From positions 2,739,001 to 2,803,000 of the forward strand of contig CM074865.1 of assembly GCA_037501455.1 (NCBI GenBank): a DNA stretch of 64,000 bases, in the 5' to 3' direction. The stretch's first letter is position 1, and every line of letters starts with the position of its first letter. The position numbers were made by a program, and so were the translations under genes. Shown here piece by piece: positions 42,722-52,959 of the stretch. Under the pieces are notes generated by a model. That model was not told where the DNA came from. It did no database searches and was given only the letters and a program-made list of their open reading frames with translations. This DNA comes from Lantana camara (lineage: Eukaryota > Streptophyta > Magnoliopsida > Lamiales > Verbenaceae).

Positions 42722-43382
42722 TTATGGGGGAGGAGGAAACTGATTAACCTCCTCCGGATCATATTGAGGGATAATGGAATTAACACTCCCCTCAGAGGAC
42801 TCAAGGTAAACAACGTCGTAAAAGGACTCGGGGTCTGAGTCCCTATCACTTATGTGGAAAGCGTGGAGGTGCTCCTCTTCGCCCTCCAAAAGGTGTGCCT
42901 GCCGCACTTTGAAGATATACCTAAGGTCGTCGTAATAACGGCATCCAAATACTCTGGCGTCGAAATCCCGCTGAATAACCTATGCAATATTAAACATTGA
43001 AAAATGAACAAACAAAGATTTAAAAAAAAAAAAAAAAAAAAAAGTGCCACTGATGAATTCGACTTACCTCAATGGTATTCGCACCATAATATTCTAGGGG
43101 ATCAATTTCGGCACTAATACGATTAGCAGCCAATTTAACTCCAGGACACGCCAAGAATCTACGGAAAGCGTAAAAATTTATCCGCAGTCCTTTCACTGCT
43201 GCTACAACATCTCGTGCCCAGAATCTAGTTTTGAATCGCTTAGTCAATTCACGCGACACAATAGATAGCACCGTGTCTAAGACTTCTAGCCGATCGATTT
43301 CATTGTCTCCGGCATATATACGAAGACGTTCAACCATGTACTCTTCCACCCATCCCAGAATAGGTCTTGGAGGGTTATTCAT
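42722..43382 (-). CDS. two-exon gene, 190 residues, possibly Myb/SANT-like
   Basis: Exon 1 43382-43068 starts ATG AAT AAC CCT; donor GAG|GTAAGTCG. Exon 2 42979-42722 follows GCATAG| and ends TAA. The join is phase 0 and fully open. The central part (LTKRFKTRFWARDVVAAVKG, then FRRFLACPGVKL, ending YYDDLRYIF) recalls the Myb/SANT-like domain of transposon-related plant proteins, where an LKxxYxxFxxLLxxxGV motif and a YxxLxxIF end are typical; this match is from memory of the pattern and is weak. The C-terminus is acidic and ends in Pro-rich QFPPPP. Expected to be nuclear if the domain call is right. Confidence 0.55.
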
Positions 43383-44451
43383 GACTTTATTTGTCAAGGA
43401 TTGAGATATAGGACAGAGAAAGAGAAGCAAGGCTTCTTGCAGGTGATGAAAATTTTGCAGAAATTTGAGAACAGAGCAGAATTGAGGATACTAATAAAGG
43501 TGATTGGGCCTTAAACCAACCAACAGTCGCACCCCTTCCTTCCTTCCTTGGTCGCATTGTAAAGGTGACGGTCAAAATTCCGGGATGAGTGCAAGCAGCT
43601 TTTCATTAAATTCAAGCATCTCATCGAGAACATCTGTCAGACGCGGGAAGAAGACAATGGACATCTATGTCCCTTCTTCAAATAAAATAAAGGACTAGAC
43701 GTTGATGAAGAATTGCGTGAGCGATTAACCGAATCGAGTCCGCGATCCAATGAAAATACAACAAATTATTTATAGTATCTAATATTTAGAACAAGAATGA
43801 ATCGCGCGGGAGATTAATTAATGAATCGCAAGTGCGATTCATTAAATCGCTTGCGCGATTAAATAAAGAAAATAAATAATTCTATTTAGCTGAAGAATCC
43901 TGTACGCGATTCATCAAATCAAGTGCGCGATTCAATTAAAACATAAATAATTTGATATAGCTGAAGAATCTAGTGCGCGATTCATCAAATCAAGTGAGCG
44001 ATTAATTTAGGAAAAATTAATATTTTGATTTTTTTACAGAATCGCGTGAGCGATTAAATAATAAAAATAAATATTTCTATTTATCTTATTAAATTCTAGT
44101 TAGTTGATGAATCTAGTGCGCGATTCATCAAATCAAGTGAACGATTAAATTAAAAAAATTAATATTTCGAAACACATAAATACAAATTTCAATATTTCAA
44201 TAATTCTAGTTAGCATTCAATATTATTCGGTTCAACATGCATTCAATTGATGTTGATGAAGAAAATAAATAAATAATATTTAAATAAAATAAATAAATAG
44301 ATGTTGATGAAGAATCGCGTGAGCGATTAATTAAATCGCTTGCGCGATTTATTAGGGAATTGTACATTTTGCGCGATTTATTAGGGAATTGTACATTTTG
44401 CGCGATTTATTAAAGAATTGGACATAAATATATGAATACATACTGTGTAAC
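43383..44451. repeat. spacer with dyad clusters between the two MULE genes
   Basis: At least twelve dyads, complete or half-changed, lie at about 43705-43745, 43800-43862, 43893-43935, 43965-44010, 44040, 44108-44150 and 44310-44410. Several follow the 21-bp period. A T/A-rich filler separates them. No reading frame is seen. Confidence 0.8.
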
Positions 44452-47400
44452 TTAAATATTGTATTTATCAACTCCAAAAAATATTTCGGATGCTAAACGT
44501 AACCTTAAAAAAGAGGTATTATCGTCATCCAGAATATCCAGTGGTTCCCCACGCATGAGAAGCTCAATGTAATATAAGGAATAGAGTCCACAATCGCCAC
44601 TGAAAAAAAAAATTAGAAATTAAATAAAAATATAATAAAAAATTTTAGAGTTAGTAAACTTTAAATGTACCTTCGTTTATTTTTTGGACACGGAGCAAGT
44701 TGCAGCTTCCACATGTGCTTGAGGCTGTCACCTAATTGCCTGAACTTTCCTGTGTGGGCCAACAATTTGGGAAAGAAAACACACAGATGGTTCAAAGCAA
44801 TTTGGTAATTCCTGTGGTCAAGGGAACCACCACCGCTGTCGTAAACTTTGATGACTCCCTCTTGGGGCAAAATCTCGACGGCCACCCAATGGGAATTTCC
44901 TGAGTTGACAATGCCATAAAATTTTGTAGCTCCTTCCCATGCACGGCCATGCAAAAATGGTAGAGAACCAGTTGTATACGGCAGAACAGTGTCCTCCTTC
45001 CATTTGATGGGATCATTCCAGATCCTTCGCATCACATCAAATGAATGCGAGGCAGTCCGGATGTCTTCTTGGGGTTCATTCACAGGCCTCACACCCTTGG
45101 CACCCTTGGCACTCTTGGCACCAACCCTCGGATTTTTGGCACCCCTCGGAGCATTGGCAGCAGTATCTGGCTTATTTGTAATAACGACATTGCCATCTTC
45201 ACCAACACAAACTGAATCTTCCTCTGTAATGAGACCCCTTGATAAATAATAATTCGTTTTAAGATGTTGGAAGAAAGTCTCATCGAGGACCAAAGAATCC
45301 TGAGCATATTGATCTGGGAGCCTTTTTTGTTTAAGCCTTATATTGGCCAAACACTCTTCCAAATGCTGCAACGAGTGAACCAAAAAAAAAAACAATAAAG
45401 ATCAACTATGCATCATACAGGTATTGACTAACATAAACTATATAGGAAGTTTACCTCGGATACCAACCATTTCCCATTTCTGAGGATGGTTAGGAAGAAT
45501 TCCGCGTCGAAATCCGCAGTTTGTCCAGGAATTCGGTCTTTCGGCCCTGCACTAAGAACCCAGTTGTACAAGTAGCTAGAACCAGATTTGTCCGTATTTT
45601 TGGATAACCATCTGTTGTGAGATTGAGAGATGGTTTCTGCGGTTTGCGGACAAGGCAGTTGGGGCTGAGCCGTTAAGGCAGGTGTTGCTTCTTTAGCCTT
45701 GACTCTAGCTCTGGCTGTAGCTGTGCAAAGCCTCTTAAGTTGCAGCGTATAAGGTGACAGGAGGTAGGCGGGCCTTCTTTTATTTCTCTTTGGTCTTTGA
45801 CGTTTAGACCCTTCAACATCCTGCACCATTACACTACGGCCTGCTTGGTGTTCTTTTTCCTTCTCCAAATACTGCCATATCTTCTCAACAGTTGCCTTCA
45901 CATATTCAGAATGAGCTTCAGCTTGGTCTTCTTTCTCCTTCTCCAAATGCAGCCATATTTTCTCAACAGTTGCATTCAAAGATTCAGAATTAGCTTCCGC
46001 TTTCTGGATAAACTGTTGAATTTCAAAAGGGATTTGCACTGCAGCAGCTGGTGCAGGTGATGGTGATGTGTCAGGTGCTGTGGAAGTTGGGGGTGCGGTG
46101 CCCCAATCAATTCCTGCGGTAGGTGGTGCTGTGGAAGTTGGGGGTGCGGTGCCCCAATCAATTCCTGCGGTAGGTGGTGCTGTAGTTGGATGTGATGGTG
46201 AGGGGAACCAATCCATGTTAGAATTCATGAGATTATCATCTTCTCGGACTGGATGGGGCAATTCATCCCCAATGATCAAAAGGGTGCACCCTTTCAAACA
46301 CTGATGTAGATAATCAATGGGTGCATCCTCTTCTTCTGAACTTGTTTGTTCATGAAGGTCCCTGATGTAACTCATATTCTTTTCAATGCTGGAGGGCAAC
46401 AAAAATGGACGTACCTGATCCTGTTACATCAAAAAATAATAGATGTTAAAGGTATTCGGTGATCCATGGCAAAGAAAATAATATAAATTTTGTTCTAACC
46501 TCAGGTCCATGGTTATTTAACTTTTGCCGCAATTCTTCAATATCGATTGGGTTCCCTCTACTGTGCATCCATCTGAACATCCTGGGGAGTGGTAGTTTGG
46601 ACATGTGGGAATCATCATGTTCTAGGCCGCCTCCATAAGAACTTGCTATAGTTGGGCACATTTCGTAAGCCCACGCCTACAAGGAACAAACAGGAAAAAA
46701 GGTGTATTATAGATTTTGTTTCAATTAAATCGCTTGAGCGATTCAACAAGTCGCGTGAGCGATTTAATGAATCGCTTGAGCGATTCAACAAGTCGCGTGA
46801 GCGATTCATAAATTCGCGTAAGCGATTAAGCTGAATAAGATAAATATGATGATCATAATCACCTGCAAGGCCCATGGAAAACCTGAAACATGATAGGTCT
46901 TCGGTTTAGAGTCAGATTCTGTAGGGGGCAGCCATTTAGCAATATCCTTTTTCCTTTTTTTTATTGAATCCATTGTCGCCTTGAATGACACTAGTCCCCA
47001 AGGATATGAATAAAAAAAATCCAAGTCACTTGCAAAACAAAGATGATCCCTATTTACAACTCTCCCCTTTTCAATACCCAGCAACATGTTTTGTACAAAA
47101 AGCACATGTGCTATCTTCAAACGGTCTTCCACCGCAATCTTTTTATTGAATAATAAAATTTCCAAATCAGTGTCCTTCACTTTTGATTTCCATTTATTTC
47201 GGAGGATCCTCTTAAGAAAATCCTCGGCATTATTTATAACACTCAACTCATCAGCTCTATCGGGCATCTTACCTCCTCCACAATAAAGCCCAGTGACAAG
47301 AGCAAACTCCCTTAAGCCAAACCTAACTGGCTTTTCGCCTATCAAGACCCACAGCTCATTCTCTTTCTTGGTGGGTAGGGAGTACATCATAAGATAATGA

Positions 47401-48084
47401 AGGAGGCTGCCTGAAAACCGCTTCCAACCAGAAGGCAGCTCTTCGGTATATTTTCTAAATACTCCTTCGAAATTCATTTCGTTCTCCTGAAGGAATTCTT
47501 TTACTGGGGAAAGACGCTCCCATGATGACCGGACTGTGATCCTCACAGTTGAAGAGAAGAAGTACCTTTCCCAGAAAGGGCGCATGTTGAATTTTGAAAA
47601 ATCAATGCTTCGGGTGACCTCTTCTTCATACTCTTCCTGTAACTCATTGTCATCATCCTCCGTCTCATCAAATAACCCAATCATACCCATATTGTTCGAA
47701 TGTCTTCGCTTACTCCTATTTTCCCTTATGTACCAGTCCCCTTGCGCTTCATCTCCGGTGTGTTCATCATCTCTGAACTCCTGAGATGTATATGATCAAA
47801 ATACCATTTGTCAATATAAAAGATTTGAAATACACAAAAGGCGCCATTTTGATCGCGTACGCGACTCAATCAATCGATTAAGCGAGTACTAGATACTTCC
47901 GGTATAAACAACCCAAAAAACACAGTATATAAACAAGAGAATATAGTATCAACTCCAGAACGAAAGTTGAAAACAAAAAACAAAGAACCATTACGTTGTA
48001 ATCGGCCTCTTGGGATATCTGCATGGGATCAATAGTGCCTTCTCCTTCCCTTACTGGGCTTTGGTTTGCTCCCGCTGATGACAT
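44452..48084 (-). CDS. DUF1985-Ulp1 protease gene, six exons, 997 residues, intact
   Basis: Exons: 48084-47995, 47780-46863, 46676-46500, 46420-45455, 45365-44671, 44599-44452; the first four introns are phase 0, the last splits a Ser codon. Exon 2 holds the DUF1985 domain (VLIGEKPVRFGLREFALVTG). Exon 4 is proline-rich with two IDWGTAPPTSTAPPTAG repeats, a duplicated EKIW-LEKEKE helix and a basic patch. Exons 5-6 form a C48 (Ulp1/SENP-like) Cys protease: NSHWVAVEI (His), KVYDS (Asp), SGDCGLYS (Cys). The usual Gln before the Cys box appears as Asn. Such proteins cleave SUMO or similar tags in the nucleus; in plants the DUF1985 type is spread by Mutator-like elements. No stop or shift is seen. 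Confidence 0.85.
46728..46827. repeat. five dyads in exact 21-bp register inside an Ulp1 intron
   Basis: Starts at 46728, 46749, 46770, 46791 and 46812. Each is a 16-bp dyad such as AATCGCTTGAGCGATT plus a 5-bp spacer (CAACA, TAATG or CATAA). It lies wholly inside intron 2 (46677-46862). Confidence 0.95.
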
Positions 48085-48434
48085 CTTGTTTGGTTGATCG
48101 TAAAAATGTGATAATAATCTGAATATAGGAGATAGAAAATGGATGAAAACCCTAGTTTTTTTGCTTGTGAGGAAGATGAAGAAGAAGAAGAAGAACAGTC
48201 CTTTACTTTACTTTCCTTTTTTTTTTTACCTTTCTCCTCTTTCTCGCTAAAAGTTTGCTTATAACTGGAGAGAATTAATTAATGATGTGATTGGTTTGAC
48301 TCTTGTGGTGATATATATATTAAATATAAATAACTGTCAGACAAAAAATGAAAAATTTTAATATAATGTACACAATTGTTGCCGCCTTACCGGACATGTA
48401 TATTACAAGAGGTTTAATTTTAGAGAATTTGATT
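48085..48434. promoter_or_regulatory. upstream region of the Ulp1 gene
   Basis: It holds a CT-rich leader (TTCTTCTTCTTCTTC on the minus strand near 48180-48195) just before the ATG, then AT-rich sequence with TATATATATTAAATATAAAT near 48311 that could supply a TATA box. Confidence 0.4.
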
Positions 48435-49297
48435 GCGAACTACCGTAAGAATCGCGTGGGCGATTCTTGAAGTCGCCCACGCGATTTAATACGTTTTGTG
48501 GCCAAAATCAAGATCACCTTATGAGAATCGAGTCAAATTTGTAATGGGGTCATTTTATTGTTGGTTATAGCGAAGCTTGATTTGAATGTACCAATCACAA
48601 TCCCTTCTACATGGTATCAAAGATGATGTTAGGATTTGTTTGGGATTATGACTAAGGTTTGCAATACATCGTACTACACAGATAAGAATCGCTATGGGGC
48701 TCATATCAAACACGAAAGAAACATGCTGGGGGACTAGCAAAGTAATATAAACCCATATTAAGTGCGAACTACCGTAAGAATCGCGTGGGCGATTCTTGAA
48801 GTCGCCCACGCGATTTAATACGTTTTGTGGCCAAAATCAAGATCACCTTATGAGAATCGAGTCAAATTTGTAATGGGGTCATTTTATTGTTGGTTATAGC
48901 GAAGCTTGATTTGAATGTACCAATCACAATCCCTTCTACATGGTATCAAAGATGATGTTAGGATTTGTTTGGGATTATGACTAAGGTTTGCAATACATCA
49001 TACTACACAGATAAGAATCGCTATGGGGCTCATATCAAACGCGAAAGAAACATGCTGGGGGACTAGCAAAGTAATATAAACCCATATTAAGTGTGAACTA
49101 CCGTAAGAATCGCGTGGGCGATTCTTGAAGTCGCCCACGCGATTTAATACGTTTTGTGGCCAAAATCAAGGTCACCTTATGAGAATCGAGTCAAATTTGT
49201 AATGGGGTCATTTTATTGTTGGTTATAGCGAAGCTTGATTTGAATGTACCAATCACAATCCCTTCTACATGGTATCAAAGATGATGTTAAGCGATTT
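48435..49297 (+). repeat. 329-bp tandem repeat, 2.6 units, each with a dyad pair
   Basis: Units start GCGAACTACCGTAAGAATCG at 48435 and 48764, and a third at 49093. Each has the pair AATCGCGTGGGCGATT and AGTCGCCCACGCGATT in 21-bp register; the two are complementary and can form a 16-bp stem. Units are nearly identical, with single differences such as CAAGATCACC/CAAGGTCACC. Confidence 0.9.
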
Positions 49298-49350
49298 AGT
49301 AACTTAAATGATTACAATCTAAATTTCTAAATACAAATCATTAAGACAAG

Positions 49351-49689
49351 TTACGTTATGGATTTCAAGATACAAATCAATAAAAATACTGCTAAAAACA
49401 ACAAATTGACTATTATCAACTTGTTCACAATATTTTGTTCTCTTCCTTCTGGAATGAGTGGTGTCCTCCTGCTTGAGACTTCACCTTCATCGTTCTGTGG
49501 CTCTTCTATTGGATTACACCATTGAGAAAAGCCATGCAAATTTCAACAATAAAATAATCTTCCCCTGTTGGAATTATCTGCTCTATCGACCACCTTGATT
49601 GTAGCCCACTGATCGCAATCCCTGCATTTCTCCTTTCTATATCTAAGAGAACTTTTGCGTGTAAAAGCTGAGCTATTTGAGCTTGCCAT
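49351..49689 (-). pseudogene. GRF-type zinc-finger protein with one in-frame stop
   Basis: From ATG at 49689 the minus strand reads MASSNSSAFTRKSSLRYR, then CRDC, GRLFYC, and after a TGA at 49543-49545 continues in frame as NLHGFSQWCNP. It ends with a hydrophobic segment (LIIVNLLFLAVFLLICILK). CxxC, GRxFYxC and GFxxW are the signature of plant GRF zinc-finger proteins, which often carry a C-terminal membrane helix. Only the one stop breaks 112 codons. GRF fingers bind single-stranded nucleic acid in better-studied proteins; the role here is unknown. Confidence 0.65.
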
Positions 49690-49989
49690 GATCTTTAAAT
49701 TCCTTAATGATAATCAGAAGAATTATATAGTGATCCCCACCAACGGCTATAATTAGGATATAAATAGTGTATAACTGTCATATTATAACGGCTATAATAT
49801 TTTGTAATATTATCATCATCCAGGGGCTCTTTTGCAAACTCACAAATTTACGCACTGCCCCTCCTACTCAAATATAAAATAAATTTGTTCTGTTTCCTTC
49901 CTTTGGCCAAACCCTAATTCACTTTTTTATCTTCCATCCTCTCCTCTCATCTTATGTTGAATATTTCCGCCGCCGCCCTCTCCAATCCA
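49690..49989. other. spacer upstream of the GRF gene
   Basis: AT-rich, with a plain repeat of GGCTATAAT words near 49747-49800, and from 49850 the CCTCCTACTCAAATATAAAA stretch that resembles 41525-41560. It may be a promoter; nothing firmer. Confidence 0.35.
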
Positions 49990-50515
49990 AAGGAAAAATC
50001 CTTCGCAGATCTGTAAGAGTCTGCCCTATTAGTTTGAATTGCTCTTGAAAATTATCATGTTTGCTGTATGATTTCCGCCATACAGTAGCAATCAATAGAT
50101 GTTTCTTTGTTTGGTCGATGTAGTGTTTACTCGTTGTAGATGAACTATACGATGGGCAGTACAGGAGAGAGTTTTGAGAGTTTTATGCGTCCTGTGCATA
50201 ACAATTGGAAAGAAACCCTGGAAAATGCAATTGAAGAATTATTATAGATTTTAAATCTATAATAAATCTTCATTTGCATTATCTAGGGTTTCTTTCCATT
50301 GTTATGAACGGTCTGCACAAAACTCTCAAAGCTCTCTCCTGTATTGCACGTTTTATAGTTCTTCTACAATGTCTAATGATCTATTGCAAGGCCAAACAAA
50401 GAAATCTATTGATTGTTACTGTTTGGCAACAAGTCCTACGGAAATGACGATTTTCATGAACATTTCAATCAAATACGGCAGATTTTGTGATTAAGGAGGA
50501 AGACAGATAGATCTG
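49990..50515. repeat. long imperfect inverted repeat, about 250-bp arms
   Basis: The centre is ATTATAGATTTTAAATCTAT at 50241-50260. Arms pair outward through GCAATTGAAGAATTATT / AATAAATCTTCATTTGC, AACAATTGGAAAGAAACCC / GGGTTTCTTTCCATTGTT, CAATCAATAGATGTTTCTTT / AAAGAAATCTATTGATTG, and weakly to ATTTCCG and TCTGCC at the edges. A transcript would form a long hairpin. Confidence 0.8.
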
Positions 50516-50552
50516 ATAATATCCATAATGTTAATAAACCCCCTTGGCTGAA

Positions 50553-51345
50553 GAATCGCATGCGCGATTCATTAAATCTTGTGAGCGATTCACTAAATCT
50601 TGAGCCCGATTATTTAAAAAATAAAGTAATGGATCAAGCTGAGTGTTTTTTAAAGTGTCATATATCGAATTAAACTCCAAATTTTATTATATTATAATAT
50701 ATTAATTGAATCTTGGGCGTGATTAATTAAGAAGAGTTAGCGATTAAGTAAATCTTGGGCGCGATTAATTAAAAAAAGATATATGCCCATTTGGCTGAAG
50801 AATCGTTTGCGCGATTGATTAAGTCGAGTACGCGATTCATAAAATCGCGTAAGAGATTCATTAAATCGTCTGCGCGATTAATTAAAAATCAAAGATGTAT
50901 TATACAATTTATTTATCTAAATGACATTCTGTTATTTATCTAAATGACTTTCTGATCACATGTAGACTTTTTGTGTCTTTTTATTGTGCGCGATTAACTA
51001 AAAAGAGAAAGATGCCCATTTGGCTGAAGAATCGCTTGCGCGATTGATTAAGTCGAGTACGCTATCCATAAAATCGCGTAAGAGATTCATTAAATAGTCT
51101 GCGCGATTAATTAAAAATCAAAGATGTATTATACAATTTATTTATCTAAATGACATTCTGTTATTTATCTAAATGACTTTCTGATCACATGTAGACTTTT
51201 TGTGTCTTTTTATTGTGCGCGATTAACTAAAAAGAGAAAGATGACACTTGGCTGAAGAATCGCTTGCGCGATTGATTAAGTCGAGTACGCGATCCATAAA
51301 ATCGCGTAAGAGATTCATTAAATAGTCTGCGCGATTAATTAAAAA
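50553..51345 (+). repeat. dyad clusters and a 229-bp tandem repeat
   Basis: Dyads in 21-bp register begin at about 50553 (three units) and 50740. A 229-bp unit starting TTGGCTGAAGAATCG at 50791, 51020 and 51248 carries four dyads in register (for example AATCGCTTGCGCGATT and AGTCGAGTACGCGAT). Unit 3 runs into the transposase stop region. Confidence 0.85.
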
Positions 51346-51384
51346 ATAAAGCTGTATTATACAATTTATTACACAATTATTTAT

Positions 51385-52959
51385 CTAAATGACATTCTGA
51401 TCACAAGTAGTCTTTTTGTGACCTTTTCCTCCACACTTTGAACAGGTATTGTACCTTTTTCTTCCCTCAGAAGGTGCCCGGAATCTAGTCATCCTTTTTC
51501 TTCCAACACGCACCTTCAGTGGAGGTGGCAGTACTTGTTTTATACCTATATCTTCAGGCAATTCCCACTGTAACTCTGGAGGTGTAGGAAAAATTGTCTC
51601 AGAATATGCAAGTATGTAGTACTCAACAGTGTAAAATTTGGAGCATAGGGAATATATTCTTTGTCCAAACCCTATTGGGTTTTGCTCCCTTAACGCCGAT
51701 AATGCATGGGGGCAGGGGATCTTATCCATCTGGAAGACACCACATGTGCACGTCATATTGTTCAAGTCAACCATAACCTCTGCTCCAATTCCACGAACAG
51801 AAAATTCATGAGCATTGAACTGTTGTGCAATGCATCCTTTGGATTTCTCCAGATTACTCCGGAGAAGTTTCTCTTTGGATGGCACCAGGACTGTACTGCA
51901 GTTGATCATGTCCGTTCTCCGGGTGTGGAACCAATCAGCCAATATTCTTATGATAGACTCAAACAGAGCAGGGATAGGATACTCCCTTTCAAATCGAATC
52001 CTAGAATTAATAGACTCGGCGATGTTGCTAGTCAGAACATCATACCTGTTTGTTTTAGAATGCACCCTGCTCCATAACTCAAAACCAACTTCATCCTTCA
52101 AGTACTCTGCAGCACGTTTGTGAATACGTTCGATCTCTTTGTAGTGCTCCATGAAATCTTCGACGGTATATGCTTTAACTACCCTAAAAAATGGCTCAAG
52201 GATTGCACTTTTTTTAAACCGTTATCTCAAGTTCTCCGATAAGTGCTTCGAACAAAATCCATGATGAGCCTTAGGATAAATCTTATCAACCGCATTTTTT
52301 ATGGAGACATGTCTATCCGATATTATACAGAGATCATCACTATCCGGTGCTATCCTTTTTAAATTTATAAAAAACCACTCCCATGATGCATTATTTTCGG
52401 AATCAACCACTGCCCATGCAATCGGATAGGTATGGTTCTCACTATCTTGTGCAGTAGCCAAAAGGAGAATATCATCGTATTTACCGGTTAAGAAACAACC
52501 ATCAACGGCTAACACCTTGCGCATGTACGTAAAACCCCGTATGCATGGTCCGAATGCAACAAAAAAATAAAGAAACCTGTTCTCGTTGGCAAGAACCAAT
52601 TCAGTGACGCTTCCTTGATTCTTAAGAGTTACCATATAACGATATGCATCTATAATTGCATATTCATGCTCAGGTGATCCCCTGACAATATTTTTGGCAT
52701 GTATTCTGCCCATCCAACATTTCCAGTAACTAACCTTGGCCCCCAATTGAGCTTCAACGTACTTTTTAATTTCGCCTGGTGTGGGACCTTTCTTGTCAAA
52801 AAACAATGGCTTCACTAAGTCCCCAATCAATTTTGCGGTAGCCTGTTGATGAGTCTTACTTGCTTCTTCCAACCCACAAGTGTGCATCCGGTTATACTTT
52901 CTGAGGATAAATCTTTCAGAATTAACATATTTAACACACCGAAACCACCACTTGCAATC
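51385..52959 (-). pseudogene. MURA-like transposase, one in-frame stop, 5' truncated
   Basis: The frame begins after acceptor ATTCGCAG| at 52959 with DCKWWFRCVKYVNSERFILR and RMHTC, the N-terminal MuDR Cys/His region. Then come the transposase core (AVDGCFLTGKY, then AWAVVDSENNASWEWF and IISDRH, with the expected Asp residues), a SWIM finger (CTCGVFQMDKIPCPHA) and a CCHC knuckle (CSKCGGKGHKKTTC). A single TAA at 52222-52224 interrupts the core-SWIM linker; the frame continues unchanged on both sides. The upstream exon or exons are missing because the sequence jumps to LRR-RLK at 53003. Inactive as it stands. Confidence 0.85.

Noticed and set aside
42054..51345. Dyad arrays as a CRISPR or an attachment site
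   Set aside because: Eukaryotic context, 5-bp spacers, and no cas-like or integrase genes nearby.
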